DNA of 64,000 nucleotides from an uncultured Eubacteriales bacterium (GCA_900540545.1 UQGJ01000008.1:4915-68914), one strand, 5' to 3'; shown: positions 8,783 through 18,038, counted from the stretch's first letter. Notes: generated by a model from the sequence alone, not told the origin. Program-made: numbers and translations.

Positions 8783-9428
8783 GGCGCTCCCGCGCGGGGG
8801 TCCTCTTTCTCGTTTGAGAAAGAGGACGGAAAGAAAACCAGGGCTTCGGCCCTGGACCCGTGGGGCGGCGCCAACGGGGCGTGGCAGTCGAAACCGGCTA
8901 GAGGAAACAAGTCTGCCCTCCAGCCCCCGCCCCGGCCGTTACGGCCTGTCACGCAGTTGTTCGCCCCGTTTGCGCTGGCGCGGCGCGCCTAACTTGCGCA
9001 ATACCCGGCATGGCTGGTGCGGTAACGGGCCGCCGGGGTCGGCGGCCCCTACGGCAGGAAGCCGAAGGTCTCTTGTAGGGGCCGCCCACTGGGCGGCCCG
9101 TGCCGACTGGCAACGGGCAGAAGGCTGATTCAAAAACGCACAACCCAATGGCGGCCCGTTTGCACCCATCAAAACGCAACTACTATCAAGTTTTGCCGGG
9201 TCATATGCCGAGGGGCGATAGCCGGAGTTGTTCGTGCGCCAGACCAATACGAGCTGCAACGGCGCACAAGTCTTGCCAGCCCCCAAAGACCGTACCGCCG
9301 CCCGGACGTTCTCCGGGGTCCAGGGGGCGGCGTATAGGGCCTTGAAAAGGCCCGTGCCGCCCCTTGGTTTTCTTTTGGTTCCTTTCTCAAACGAGAAAGG
9401 AACGCCCCTGGCAGGGGCACGCCCCTGA
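8783..9428. repeat. 600-bp intergenic element, copy B (inverted relative to copy A)
   Basis: This occupies the gap between era and yqzL. The left end carries the palindrome TTTCTCGTTTGAGAAA, then GGAAAGAAAACCAGGG; the right end carries the same module inverted (CTTTCTCAAACGAGAAAG near 9382-9399). The interior matches copy A in reverse orientation (for example GGCCGTTACGGCC and the segment around GCATATGACCC) and holds an extra REP-like pair, GGGCCGCCGGGG...CCCCTACGG and GTAGGGGCCGCCC, near 9030-9110. The outermost bases differ from copy A, so exact ends are uncertain. No gene is evident inside. Confidence 0.75.
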
Positions 9429-9497
9429 ATCGAAAAATTTTACCGCTTATAAACACCATGAATTCAGCCACCCTAACTCCAGAAGGGGGTTGTTTGC

Positions 9498-9608
9498 ATG
9501 ACGTCCGAAACCCTGTGGAAGCTGTTCCTGGCCACCGGCCTGCCGGAGGCCTACACCCTGTTCTGCCTCCTGCGGGAGGAAGAGGAGAACCAGGTCAAGA
9601 CCGCATAA
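9498..9608 (+). CDS. yqzL: YqzL family protein
   Basis: A 36-residue protein, MTSETLWKLFLATGLPEAYT followed by LFCLL and an acidic tail. The pattern W-x-x-F-x-x-T-G-x-x-x-x-Y-x-x-F is that of the YqzL-like family, tiny Firmicutes proteins almost always encoded just upstream of recO, as here (37 bases away). The function is unknown; the tight link to recO suggests a role alongside DNA repair. AGAAGGGGG lies 9-17 bases before the ATG, giving a usable ribosome site. Family assignment rests on pattern plus position. Confidence 0.75.
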   Translation: MTSETLWKLFLATGLPEAYTLFCLLREEEENQVKTA

Positions 9609-9645
9609 ACGGCTCCCCGGAGCCGTACATAAATCAGGTGAGAGT

Positions 9646-10407
9646 ATGCACATCAAGACCCAGGGCCTGGTCCTGCGGGAGGCCGGCTACAAGGAGTCCG
9701 ACAAGATTTTGACCGTACTCACCCGGGAGGGGGGCAAGCGGACCGTGAAGGCCCGGGGCTGCCGCAAAAAAAACAGCCCTCTGGCCGCCGCGGCCCAACT
9801 GCTGGTGTGGTCGGACATGACCCTCTTTGAATACCGGGACTACTTCACCCTCAACGAGGCCGATTCCCTGGAGCAGTTCTGGGGGGTCAAGGCCGATTTG
9901 GTCAAGCTGTCATTGGGGTCCTACTTCGCCGAGGTGGCCGAGGCGGTGGCCGAGGAGGGGCGGCCAGACGGGGGGCTGTTGTCCCTGGTGCTGAACTCCC
10001 TCTACGCCCTGGACAAGCTGAACAAGCCGCTGGCCCTCATCAAGGCGGCCTTTGAACTGAAGCTGCTGTGCGTGGCGGGGTACGAGCCCATGCTGGACGC
10101 CTGCGCGGTGTGCGGGGTCCCGGACCCGGCAGAGCCGCGGCTGGATTTGAGCGAGGGGGTCCTCCACTGTTCCGGGTGTCCGGCGGGGGAGGGCATCTCC
10201 ATGCCCCTGGACGGGACCAGCCTGGCGGCCATGCGCCACGTGGTCTACGGCGACCCCAAGCGTCTGTTCTCCTTCCCCATGGACGCCCCCGGCATGAAGC
10301 GGATGGGGGACGCCTGCGAGGCCTTTCTGCTGACCCAGATGGAGCGGGGATTCCGGACCCTGGACTTCTATAAACAATTGACATATGACGGAGGGGCAAT
10401 GACATGA
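9646..10407 (+). CDS. recO: DNA repair protein RecO
   Basis: Recombination mediator of the RecFOR pathway that loads RecA and anneals single strands; 253 residues. The N-terminal OB fold is recognisable (TQGLVLREAGYKESDKILTV), followed by a helical domain. A four-cysteine zinc site is present as CAVC near residue 152 and CSGC near 175, as in many Firmicutes RecO proteins. The following gene starts within its stop (ATGA overlap). Confidence 0.93.
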   Translation: MHIKTQGLVLREAGYKESDKILTVLTREGGKRTVKARGCRKKNSPLAAAAQLLVWSDMTLFEYRDYFTLNEADSLEQFWGVKADLVKLSLGSYFAEVAEAVAEEGRPDGGLLSLVLNSLYALDKLNKPLALIKAAFELKLLCVAGYEPMLDACAVCGVPDPAEPRLDLSEGVLHCSGCPAGEGISMPLDGTSLAAMRHVVYGDPKRLFSFPMDAPGMKRMGDACEAFLLTQMERGFRTLDFYKQLTYDGGAMT

Positions 10408-11267
10408 AGCTGTATATCGTGGACGCGTTTACGACGAAGCGGTTTTCCGGCAATCAGGCGGGGGTAGCACTGCTGGGGGACGATGTCTGGCCCGGCGAAG
10501 GGTTCATGCAGGTCCTGGCCGCCGAGCTGAAGCACTCAGAGACCGCCTTCGTGAAGGCCAACGGGGAGAAGTCCTTCCGGGTCCGCTACTTTACCCCCGA
10601 GGGGGAGGTGGACCTCTGCGGCCACGCCACCATCGCCACCTTCACCGTTTTGCGGGAGACGGGCATGATTGGGCCGGGGACCTACAACGCCTCCACTCTG
10701 GCGGGGGAGCTGGCCATCCGGGTGTCCGCCGATGCGGTGTGGATGGACATGGCCCCGCCGGTGGAGGCCCGGACCTTCACCGACGAAGAGTCGGCGGAAC
10801 TCTATGCCGCCTACGGCCTGTACCTGGCCGACAAGCCGGAGGGCTACCAGCCCAAGGCGGTGAGCACCGGACTGTGCGACATCCTGCTGCCGGTGAAGAG
10901 CGCAGATGCGCTGGACCGGGCCGTCCAGAACGAGGCCGAGGTGACCCGCCTGTCCAAGCAGTACGAGGTGGTGGGAGTCCACATGTTCTGGCCCTGCCTG
11001 GACGGGGATGCGGCCTGCCACTGCCGGAATTTTGCGCCCCTGTACGCCATCCCGGAGGAAGCGGCCACCGGCACCTCCAACGGGGCGCTGACCTACTACC
11101 TTTACAAATATGGAAAGTTGGCGCCGGGGGCAGAGAACCGCTTCGTCCAGGGGGAGAAGATGGGTAAGCCCTCGGAAATCTTGAGCCGCTTGGAGGTGGA
11201 CGGGGAGGCCGTGAAGGTCCTCATCGGCGGCCGGGCCGTCATCGCCCTGCGGGCGGAGCTGGTATGA
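10404..11267 (+). CDS. PhzF family protein (isomerase/epimerase fold)
   Basis: Member of the PhzF/diaminopimelate-epimerase-fold family, 287 residues. Signatures include DAFTTKRFSGNQAGVAL at residues 6-22, the catalytic glutamate in SETAFV near 46, VDLCGHATIAT near 70-80, and the second-half glycine motif ATGTSNGALTYYL near 220. PhzF itself isomerises a phenazine precursor, but most family members in genomes without phenazine genes have unknown substrates, and none of those genes are present here. It overlaps recO by four bases and the acetyltransferase by four bases, so it belongs to the recO-mutS2 transcript. Confidence 0.88.
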   Translation: MKLYIVDAFTTKRFSGNQAGVALLGDDVWPGEGFMQVLAAELKHSETAFVKANGEKSFRVRYFTPEGEVDLCGHATIATFTVLRETGMIGPGTYNASTLAGELAIRVSADAVWMDMAPPVEARTFTDEESAELYAAYGLYLADKPEGYQPKAVSTGLCDILLPVKSADALDRAVQNEAEVTRLSKQYEVVGVHMFWPCLDGDAACHCRNFAPLYAIPEEAATGTSNGALTYYLYKYGKLAPGAENRFVQGEKMGKPSEILSRLEVDGEAVKVLIGGRAVIALRAELV

Positions 11268-11734
11268 TAGAACTGCGGTCCTGGGAGGCCGGGGACGGCC
11301 CCGCCTTTGCCCGCTACGCCTGCGACCCGGCGGTGGCCCGGTTTATGAACCCCGGATTTCCCAGGACCCCGGAGGCTTGCGCCCGAGTGGTAGCTGAACT
11401 GGCGGCGGCGGACCCAAAGGTCCAGGATTGTCGCGCCATCGTGGTGGATGGCGAGGTGGCCGGGTCCGTGGGCCTCTTTTTACAGGGGGATGGGACGGCG
11501 GCGGTGGCCTATTGGCTGGGAGTCCCCTTCCAGGGGAAGGGGCGCATGGCAAAGTTGCTGCCCGAATTTTGCAGGGCCGCGTTTCAGCGCTATCCCATCA
11601 CGGCGCTGACCGCCCGGCCCCACCGGGACAACGCTGCCTCCCGAAGGACGCTGGAGCGAGCCGGATTCCAACTGTCCGGGGATGGGGAGACTTATATCCT
11701 ATGTTTGGAGAACCGATATGACCGATTTATTTGA
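11264..11734 (+). CDS. GNAT family N-acetyltransferase
   Basis: Acetyl-CoA-dependent N-acetyltransferase of 156 residues, of the RimJ/RimL-like branch. The core motif is visible as YWLGVPFQGKGRMAKLL around residues 85-102, and the C-terminal family block as RPHRDNAASRRTLERAGF around 120-138. The substrate (protein N-terminus, antibiotic or small molecule) cannot be read from the sequence. It overlaps the upstream gene by four bases, and its last 17 bases overlap the start of mutS2, so it is embedded in a tightly packed operon. Confidence 0.85.
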   Translation: MIELRSWEAGDGPAFARYACDPAVARFMNPGFPRTPEACARVVAELAAADPKVQDCRAIVVDGEVAGSVGLFLQGDGTAAVAYWLGVPFQGKGRMAKLLPEFCRAAFQRYPITALTARPHRDNAASRRTLERAGFQLSGDGETYILCLENRYDRFI

Positions 11735-14093
11735 AAAATCCATCCAGACTCTGGAATTGCCCAGGGTGCTGGAGTTGCTGGCGGAGCAGGCGGCCACGGA
11801 GGAGGGCAAGGCCCGGTGCCGGGCGCTGCGGCCGGAGACCGGCTTTGACGACGTGCGCCGGCGGCAGGAGGAGACCTCCGCCGCCCTGGGCATGATCGTG
11901 CTGCGGGGCACCCCGGCCCTGGGGGGCGTGAAGCCTGTGGCCGTCGCTTTACAACGGGCGGACATGGGGGGGGCGCTGAACACCCGGGAGCTGCTGGACA
12001 TCGCCGCCCTGCTGCGGGCGGCCCGGTCCGCCAAGGAGTACGCCAGCGGCGAGGGGAACACCAAGACCTGTATCGACCACCTCTTCGCCTCCCTGACGGC
12101 CAACCGCTTCCTGGAGGAGCGCATCTCCGGCTCCATTTTAGGGGAGGACGAGATCGCCGACGCGGCCAGCCCCGAGCTGGCCGACATCCGGCGGCATATC
12201 CGGGCCTCGGCGGGGAAGGTGCGGGACATTTTGCAGAAGCTGCTGTCCTCCTCCCAGGCCAAATACCTCCAGGAGTCCATCATCACCATGCGCTCCGGAC
12301 GGTACGTGGTGCCGGTGAAGTCGGAGTGCAAGAACGAGGTCCCCGGCCTGGTCCACGACGTGTCCGGCTCCGGCGGGACCTTCTTCATCGAACCCATGGC
12401 GGTGGTCAAGACCAACAACGAGCTGCGGGAGCTGGCCGCCCGGGAGGAGAAGGAGATCGAGCGCATCCTGCGGGAGCTGTCCGCCGAGTGCGCCGCCCAC
12501 CGGGAGGACATCAGCCAGGACTACGACCTGCTGGTGCTCATCGACTGCATCTTCGCCCGGGCCCGGCTGTCCAGCCGGATGGGGTGCACGGAGCCCAAGC
12601 TGGCGAAGCGGGGCATCTCCCTGAAAAAGGCCCGCCACCCCCTGCTGGACCCGGCGAAGGCCGTGGCCAACGACCTGTGGCTGGGGGAGGATTTCGACAC
12701 CCTGGTGGTCACCGGCCCCAACACCGGCGGCAAGACGGTGACGCTGAAAACCATCGGGCTGCTGACCCTGATGGCCCAGTGCGGCCTCCACATCCCGGCC
12801 AACGACGACAGTACGGTGATGGTCTTTGACCACGTGCTGGCCGACATCGGCGACGAGCAGTCCATCGCCCAGAACCTGTCCACCTTCTCCTCCCACATGA
12901 CCAACATCGTGGGCATCCTCCGGGAGTGCGGCCCCGGCTCCCTCATCCTCTTCGACGAGTTGGGGGCGGGCACCGACCCGGTGGAGGGCGCCGCGTTGGC
13001 CGCCGCCATCATCGAGACGGCCAGGAAGCGGGGGGCGCTGGTCTGCGCCACCACCCACTACGCCGAGCTGAAGGTCTACGCCATGACCACCGCCGGGGTG
13101 GAGAACGCCTCCTGCGAGTTCGACGTGGACTCCCTGGCCCCCACCTATAAGCTGCTCATCGGCATCCCCGGCAAGTCCAATGCCTTCGCCATCTCGGAGC
13201 GGCTGGGGCTGCCCCGGGACATCATCGACCTGGCCGCCCAGCGCATCGACGCGGAGAACGTGCGGTTCGAGGACGTGCTGACCCAGTTGGACCGCCAGCG
13301 GCAGGAGATGGAAAAGGAGAAGGACGAGGCCCGCAAGCTCCGCCGGGAGATGGAGGACTCGGCCAAGGTGGCCCGGGAATACCGGGAAAAGCTGGAGAAG
13401 GAGAAGGCCAAGGCCGTGGAGAAGGCCCAGGCCGAGGCCAGGACCATCATCCAGGAGGCCAGGGACACCGCCGACGCGGTGTTCGCTGAGCTCAACGAGA
13501 TGCGCAAGCGCCAGGAGAAGGAGGCCGACTGGCAGGAGCAGAATGACCGCCGGGCGGGGCTGAAGCACCGCCTGAACCAGGCGGAGGACGCCCTGGGACG
13601 GGAAGAGGAGCTGCCCCCGCCGCCCCCCACCCGCCCTGCCAGGGCCGGGGACCGGGTGGAGCTGGTGAAGATGGGGACCCAGGCCGACGTGCTGGAGGTC
13701 AACCGGGACGGCTCCCTCCAGCTCCAGGCGGGTATCCTGAAAATCACCGCCAAGCAGGAGGAGGTCCGGGTGGTGGAGGGGGAGTCCTCCGCCAAAAAGC
13801 AGGCCGCCCAGATCGCCCAGCGGGCCGCCCACCAGCTGCGCTCCCTGGGGGCGTCGCCGGAGGTGGACCTGCGGGGCATGATGACCGACGAGGCCCTGCT
13901 GGTCCTGGACCGCTTCCTGGACAGCGCCGTCATGGGACGGCTGGAGACCGTCACCGTCATCCACGGAAAGGGCACCGGCGCGGTCCGCAAGGCCGTCCGG
14001 GACCACCTGAAACGCAGCAAATACGTCAAGACCTTCCGCCCCGGCCGGTATGGTGAAGGGGAAGACGGGGTGACGGTGGTGGAATTGAAATAA
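11718..14093 (+). CDS. mutS2: Endonuclease MutS2
   Basis: MutS-like ATPase with a C-terminal Smr nuclease domain, 791 residues; family members act on recombination intermediates and, in some Firmicutes, on collided ribosomes. Walker A GPNTGGKTVTLK is near residue 332 and Walker B DELGAGTDPVEGAAL near 411. A long charged coiled coil runs from about 520 to 630, and the Smr domain occupies about 714-791 (VDLRGMMTDEAL, then VIHGKGTGAVRKAV). The ATG at 11718 follows GGAG by about eight bases and gives the family N-terminus TDLFEKSIQTLE. There is no mismatch-recognition domain, separating it from MutS. Confidence 0.95.
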   Translation: MTDLFEKSIQTLELPRVLELLAEQAATEEGKARCRALRPETGFDDVRRRQEETSAALGMIVLRGTPALGGVKPVAVALQRADMGGALNTRELLDIAALLRAARSAKEYASGEGNTKTCIDHLFASLTANRFLEERISGSILGEDEIADAASPELADIRRHIRASAGKVRDILQKLLSSSQAKYLQESIITMRSGRYVVPVKSECKNEVPGLVHDVSGSGGTFFIEPMAVVKTNNELRELAAREEKEIERILRELSAECAAHREDISQDYDLLVLIDCIFARARLSSRMGCTEPKLAKRGISLKKARHPLLDPAKAVANDLWLGEDFDTLVVTGPNTGGKTVTLKTIGLLTLMAQCGLHIPANDDSTVMVFDHVLADIGDEQSIAQNLSTFSSHMTNIVGILRECGPGSLILFDELGAGTDPVEGAALAAAIIETARKRGALVCATTHYAELKVYAMTTAGVENASCEFDVDSLAPTYKLLIGIPGKSNAFAISERLGLPRDIIDLAAQRIDAENVRFEDVLTQLDRQRQEMEKEKDEARKLRREMEDSAKVAREYREKLEKEKAKAVEKAQAEARTIIQEARDTADAVFAELNEMRKRQEKEADWQEQNDRRAGLKHRLNQAEDALGREEELPPPPPTRPARAGDRVELVKMGTQADVLEVNRDGSLQLQAGILKITAKQEEVRVVEGESSAKKQAAQIAQRAAHQLRSLGASPEVDLRGMMTDEALLVLDRFLDSAVMGRLETVTVIHGKGTGAVRKAVRDHLKRSKYVKTFRPGRYGEGEDGVTVVELK

Positions 14094-14156
14094 ATTCCAA
14101 AAGAGATTTCTTGTGAAAATCGCCATTGAGGACCCGCGAATTTGTGCAAAATGTCA

Positions 14157-14185
14157 TTGACGGTTGGACAGAAATTTGATATGCT
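14157..14185 (+). promoter_or_regulatory. Sigma-A-type promoter for the HPr gene
   Basis: TTGACG (14157-14162), a 17-base spacer and TATGCT (14180-14185) lie about 39 bases before the HPr start, in the only AT-rich patch between mutS2 and HPr. Confidence 0.7.
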
Positions 14186-14223
14186 ATGTAGGCAAACAAA
14201 TGCTTTGCTAGGGGGGGAACACA

Positions 14224-14487
14224 ATGTATATCAAAGAGGCCGTTGTCAACAACCAGGTCGGTCTCCACGCCAGGCCCGCTACGTTCTTCATTCAGAAGGC
14301 CAACGAGTTCAAGAGCTCCATCTGGGTGGAGAAGGACGAGCGCAGAGTGAACGCCAAGAGCCTGCTGGGTGTCCTCTCTCTGGGCATCGTGAAGGGGACC
14401 GCCATCAATCTGATCGCGGACGGACCCGACGAGAAGGAAGCCGTTGAGGCGCTCATCGAGCTGATCTCCAGCAACTTCTCCGAGTAA
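14224..14487 (+). CDS. ptsH: Phosphocarrier protein HPr
   Basis: Phosphotransferase-system carrier of 87 residues. His15, the site phosphorylated by enzyme I, is present in GLHARPAT; Ser46, the HPr-kinase site used in carbon catabolite control, is present in NAKSLLGVLSLG. Having both residues marks it as HPr rather than the His-lacking paralogue Crh. It is monocistronic, with its own promoter and a strong terminator directly after the stop. Enzyme I is not adjacent, so the symbol reflects family membership; a dedicated regulatory HPr paralogue is possible. Confidence 0.88.
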   Translation: MYIKEAVVNNQVGLHARPATFFIQKANEFKSSIWVEKDERRVNAKSLLGVLSLGIVKGTAINLIADGPDEKEAVEALIELISSNFSE

Positions 14488-14500
14488 GGACCTTTGACAG

Positions 14501-14530
14501 AAAAAGCGCCGCGTAAGCGGCGCTTTTTTT
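14501..14530 (+). terminator. Terminator after the HPr gene
   Basis: AAAAAGCGCCGC, loop GTAA, then GCGGCGC and seven T residues, 13 bases after the HPr stop. Confidence 0.92.
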
Positions 14531-14555
14531 GGTATCTGCGGACGGGAGGCGCGGG

Positions 14556-15374
14556 ATGAACGCAATGACGCCGGAGCCGAAGAACCGGGGGCCGCTGCGC
14601 CTGTGGCTGGGGGCCCGGTACTACCGCGCCCGCCGATGGGCGTGGTGGCACGTGTCGGGGGTCCGCTTCGCCCGGAAGCGGACGGACGCCGCCTGCCCCT
14701 TCCTTGTGGCGGACCACGCCACGCCCCTCGTGCGCAAACTCCGGGACGTGGACATGTGGATGCAGGAGAACAAGGTGCGGAATCTCCGCCTGGCCGTGGA
14801 GCGGCTGGACGGCCTGGTCCTGCTGCCCGGCGAGACCCTCTCCTACTGGCGGGCCATCGGCAACCCCACTCACCGGAAGGGCTACGTGGAGGGGATGCTG
14901 CTGCGGAGCGGGAAGGTGGTCCCCGGCGTGGGCGGCGGGCTGTGCCAGTGCTCCAACCTGCTGTACTGGATGACCCTGCACACCCCGCTCACCGTGGCGG
15001 AGCGCCACCGCCACGGCTACGACGTGTTTCCCGATGCCGACCGCACCCAGCCTTTCGGCAGCGGGGCCACCTGCTTTTACAACTATCTGGACCTGATGAT
15101 CCGCAACGACACCCCCTTGGTCTGGCGGCTGGTCCTGCGGGTAACGGACACCCGTCTGGAGGGGGAGTGGCGCTGCGACGGCCCCCAGGAGTTCCGCTAC
15201 GAGGTCTACGAGGCCGCCCATGAGTTCCGGGGGGAGTACTGGGGCGGCTACACCAGGCACAACGTCCTGCGGCGCAGGGTGTTTGACTTGGAGGGCGTCC
15301 AAGTGGGGGACGAGTTGGTGTGCGAGAACCACGCCATCATGATGTATTCGCCGATGCTGGAGGGGAAGGAGTAA
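14556..15374 (+). CDS. VanW family protein
   Basis: A 272-residue protein with the VanW domain in its middle: LPGETLSYWRAIGNPTHRKGY at about 95-115, then PGVGGGLCQCSNLLYW at about 129-144. VanW occurs as an accessory in some vancomycin-resistance clusters, but its biochemical role is unknown and most chromosomal copies, like this one, have no resistance genes beside them. No signal peptide is seen; the basic, Trp-rich N-terminus is not cleavable in appearance. GGGAGG lies six bases before the chosen ATG; the earlier in-frame TTG at 14529 falls in the terminator of the HPr gene. Confidence 0.85.
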   Translation: MNAMTPEPKNRGPLRLWLGARYYRARRWAWWHVSGVRFARKRTDAACPFLVADHATPLVRKLRDVDMWMQENKVRNLRLAVERLDGLVLLPGETLSYWRAIGNPTHRKGYVEGMLLRSGKVVPGVGGGLCQCSNLLYWMTLHTPLTVAERHRHGYDVFPDADRTQPFGSGATCFYNYLDLMIRNDTPLVWRLVLRVTDTRLEGEWRCDGPQEFRYEVYEAAHEFRGEYWGGYTRHNVLRRRVFDLEGVQVGDELVCENHAIMMYSPMLEGKE

Positions 15375-15377
15375 GGA

Positions 15378-16024
15378 GCGTTCCCCTCCGGGGGCAGGGT
15401 TCTTTTGTTGAAAAGAACCCTGGGAAGAAACAACCAGGGGCTGAGGCCCCTGGACCTAAGAGCGGCGCCAACGTTACCCTAGAGATTGAAACCGGCGAGA
15501 GGTAACCAGTCTACCCTCAAGCGCCCGCCCCGGCCGTTACGGCCTATCGTGCACTTGTTCACCCCCATGCGCTGGCGCGGCACGCCTAGCATGGCAATGC
15601 CCGGCAAGGCTGGTGCAGAGACGGGCCGCCGGGGTCGGCGGCCCCTACGGAAGAAAACCGGAGACCACTTGTAGGGGCCGCCCACTGGGCGGCCCGGTCC
15701 GACTCCCAACGGCCACAAGGCCGATTCCAAAACGCACAACCCCAGTGGCGGCCCGTTTGCACCGATGAAAACGCAACTATTATCAAGTTTTGCCAGGTCA
15801 TATGCCGAGGGGCGGCAGCCGGAGTTGTTCGTGCGCGGACCGATACGGGCTGCAACAGCTTTCTGGTTTTGCCAACTAACATAACCCCACCGCCGCCCGG
15901 ACGTTCCCGGGGGCCAGGGGGCGGCGGATAGGGCATTGAAAATGCCCGTGCCGCCCCCGGTCCTTCTTTCCGTCCCCTTTCTTCTAGAAGAAAGGGGACC
16001 CGCCGGAGGCCGCGCCTCCATTCC
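15378..16024. repeat. 600-bp intergenic element, copy C (same orientation as copy B)
   Basis: This fills the gap between the VanW gene and uvrC. The left end has GGGTTCTTTTgttgAAAAGAACCC followed by GGGAAGAAACAACCAGGGG; the right end has CCCCTTTCTTCTAGAAGAAAGGGG near 15977-16000. The interior is close to copy B: GGCCGTTACGGCC near 15532, the REP-like pair with GGCGGCCCCTACGG and GTAGGGGCCGCCC near 15624-15692, and the segment leading to the CCGCCGCCCGGACGTTC block near 15890. The terminal palindromes differ in sequence from those of copies A and B while keeping their symmetry. No gene is evident. Confidence 0.75.
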
Positions 16025-16046
16025 ATCAGAGCAAGGAGGAACCCCC

Positions 16047-17894
16047 GTGACCTTCGACGAACTGAAAGAAAAAGCACATGCCCTGCCGCTGAAGCCGGGC
16101 GTGTATATCATGCAGAACGCCAAGAACGAGGTCATCTACGTGGGCAAGGCCAAGGCGCTGAAGAACCGGGTCTCCCAATACTTCGCCGACCTGGCCTCCC
16201 ACACGGAAAAGACCCGGGCCATGGTGTCCCAGATCGACCACTTCGATGTCATCATCGCCGACTCGGAGTTCGAGGCGTTGGTGCTGGAGTGCTCCCTCAT
16301 CAAGCGCCACCAGCCCCACTACAATATCCTGCTCAAGGACGACAAGGGCTACCCCTACATCCGCCTGGATGGGAAGTCGGAGTACCCCCGGTTCTCCGTG
16401 GCCAACCGGGTGGCGGAGGACGGGGCGCGGTACTTCGGCCCCTACGGCAGCCGGGGGGCCACCTTCGACATCATCGAGGCCCTCCGCTCGGCCCTGAAGC
16501 TGCCCAAGTGCAACAAGAAGTTCCCCAGGGACATCGGCAAGGAGCGTCCCTGTCTCTACTACCGCATGGGCCAGTGTGACGGCTACTGCCGCAGGGAGAT
16601 GGACCAGAGCCGGTACGGCGAGGCCATGGAGCAGGCCGTCCGGCTGTTGGAGGGCAAGTCCGACGAGGTCCTCACCGACCTGGAGGGCGAAATGGCCCGG
16701 GCCGCCGAGGACCTGCGCTTCGAGCGGGCGGCCGAGCTGCGGGACCGCATCAAATCCATCGAACTGCTGGGCAAGCGGCAGAAGGTGGTGGCGGGCAGTC
16801 TGGCCGACACCGACGTGGTGGGCTACCACCGGGGAGAGGCCAAGAGCTGCTTCGTGGTCCTCCACTACGTGGACGGCGATTTGGCCGCCAAGGACATGGA
16901 CCTGCTGGAAAACCCGGTGGAGGAGGAACGGGAGGATACGGTATCCGCCCTGGTGAAACAATACTACGGCGGGCGGGGGAACCTGCCCAGGCAGATTCTG
17001 CTGCCCTGCGAAATCGAGGACGAGGTCCCCGTGACCCGGATGCTCTCTGAGGCCAGCGGCCACCGGGTCACCTTGGTGACCCCCCAGCGGGGAGCCAAGA
17101 TGGACCTGGTCAAGCTGGCCAACACCAACGCTGTAGAGGAGGTGGCCCGCTGGACCACCAAGGAGGAGCGGCAGAGCAAGCTGATGGAGGCCCTGGGCAA
17201 AATGCTGGGCCTGGACCAGCCGCCCAAACGGATGGAGGCCTACGACATCTCCAACACCGGGGACACCAACATCGTGGCCTCCATGACCGTGTTCGTGGAC
17301 GGCAAGCCCCTGAAGCGGGACTACCGGCATTTCAAGCTGAAGGATATGGCCCACGCCGACGACTACGCCTCCATGGAGCAGGTGCTGACCCGGCGGTTCC
17401 GGCGGTATCTGGACGGGGACGAGAAGTTCGGGGACCTGCCCGACGTGCTGCTCATCGACGGCGGCGAAAACCACGCCAAGGTGGCAGTGCGGGTGCTGGA
17501 GGCCAACGGCCTGCACATCCCGGTCTACGGCATGGTGAAGGACGACCGGCACCGGACCCGCGCCCTGGTGACCCCACAGGGGCAGGAGATCGGCATCCAG
17601 CAGATACCGGCGGTGTTCGCCCTCATCGGGCGCATCCAGGAGGAGACCCACCGCTTCGCCATCGAGTTCCAGCGGCTCCAGCAGTCCAAGCAGGTGAAGG
17701 GCTCGGCTCTGGACAAGATACCCGGCGTGGGGGACAAGCGGCGGGCCGACCTGCTCAAGCACTTCAAGAGCGTGAAGAATATCAAGGCGTCCTCCCTGGC
17801 GGAGCTGGAGGAGGTCGTGGACAAGCGGACGGCCAAGGCGGTGTTCGAGTATTTTCGGGAAATGAAGAAGGAATTGAGAATTGACAATGGATAA
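16047..17894 (+). CDS. uvrC: Excinuclease ABC subunit C
   Basis: Nucleotide-excision-repair nuclease of 615 residues that makes both incisions around a UvrB-bound lesion. The N-terminal GIY-YIG nuclease covers about residues 10-95 (PGVYIMQN, VIYVGKAKALKNRV). The UvrB-binding UVR motif is near 210-235, the RNase H-like nuclease with its DISN aspartate near 400, and helix-hairpin-helix motifs (LDKIPGVGDKRRADLL) near 553-568. GTG is used as start, with AAGGAGGA seven bases before it. The last codons (ELRIDNG) run into an AT-rich repeat that also supplies the stop, so the extreme C-terminus is repeat-derived. Confidence 0.95.
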   Translation: MTFDELKEKAHALPLKPGVYIMQNAKNEVIYVGKAKALKNRVSQYFADLASHTEKTRAMVSQIDHFDVIIADSEFEALVLECSLIKRHQPHYNILLKDDKGYPYIRLDGKSEYPRFSVANRVAEDGARYFGPYGSRGATFDIIEALRSALKLPKCNKKFPRDIGKERPCLYYRMGQCDGYCRREMDQSRYGEAMEQAVRLLEGKSDEVLTDLEGEMARAAEDLRFERAAELRDRIKSIELLGKRQKVVAGSLADTDVVGYHRGEAKSCFVVLHYVDGDLAAKDMDLLENPVEEEREDTVSALVKQYYGGRGNLPRQILLPCEIEDEVPVTRMLSEASGHRVTLVTPQRGAKMDLVKLANTNAVEEVARWTTKEERQSKLMEALGKMLGLDQPPKRMEAYDISNTGDTNIVASMTVFVDGKPLKRDYRHFKLKDMAHADDYASMEQVLTRRFRRYLDGDEKFGDLPDVLLIDGGENHAKVAVRVLEANGLHIPVYGMVKDDRHRTRALVTPQGQEIGIQQIPAVFALIGRIQEETHRFAIEFQRLQQSKQVKGSALDKIPGVGDKRRADLLKHFKSVKNIKASSLAELEEVVDKRTAKAVFEYFREMKKELRIDNG

Positions 17895-17901
17895 TAGAGA
17901 A
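17869..17901. repeat. Half-copy of the AT-armed repeat at the end of uvrC
   Basis: A GAAGGAATTGAGAATTGACA-type run matches the arms of the hairpin repeats at 27543-27668, 28918-29026 and 30153-30272. It encodes the last uvrC codons and stop. Confidence 0.5.
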
Positions 17902-17929
17902 TACCGCCCACGGGGCGGGACGGTGGGCG

Positions 17930-18012
17930 GGCGGCCCTTGGTTTTCTTTCGGTTCCCTTTCTGAAACCAGAAAGGGAACCCGCCGGAGGCATCCCCCGGC
18001 AGGGAGTCCCCT
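17930..18012. repeat. Isolated end module of the 600-bp element
   Basis: TTGGTTTTCTTTCGGTTCCC, then TTTCTGAAACCAGAAAGGGA, then GAGTCCC: one terminal module of the 600-bp family without the interior, lying between uvrC and rsmD. Confidence 0.6.
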
Positions 18013-18038
18013 GCCACAACGAACAAGGAGGAACAGCT

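Noticed and set aside
14556..15374. Vancomycin-resistance locus because of the VanW-like gene
   Set aside because: No vanA/B-type ligase, vanH, vanX or two-component genes are present; isolated VanW homologues are widespread in clostridia.
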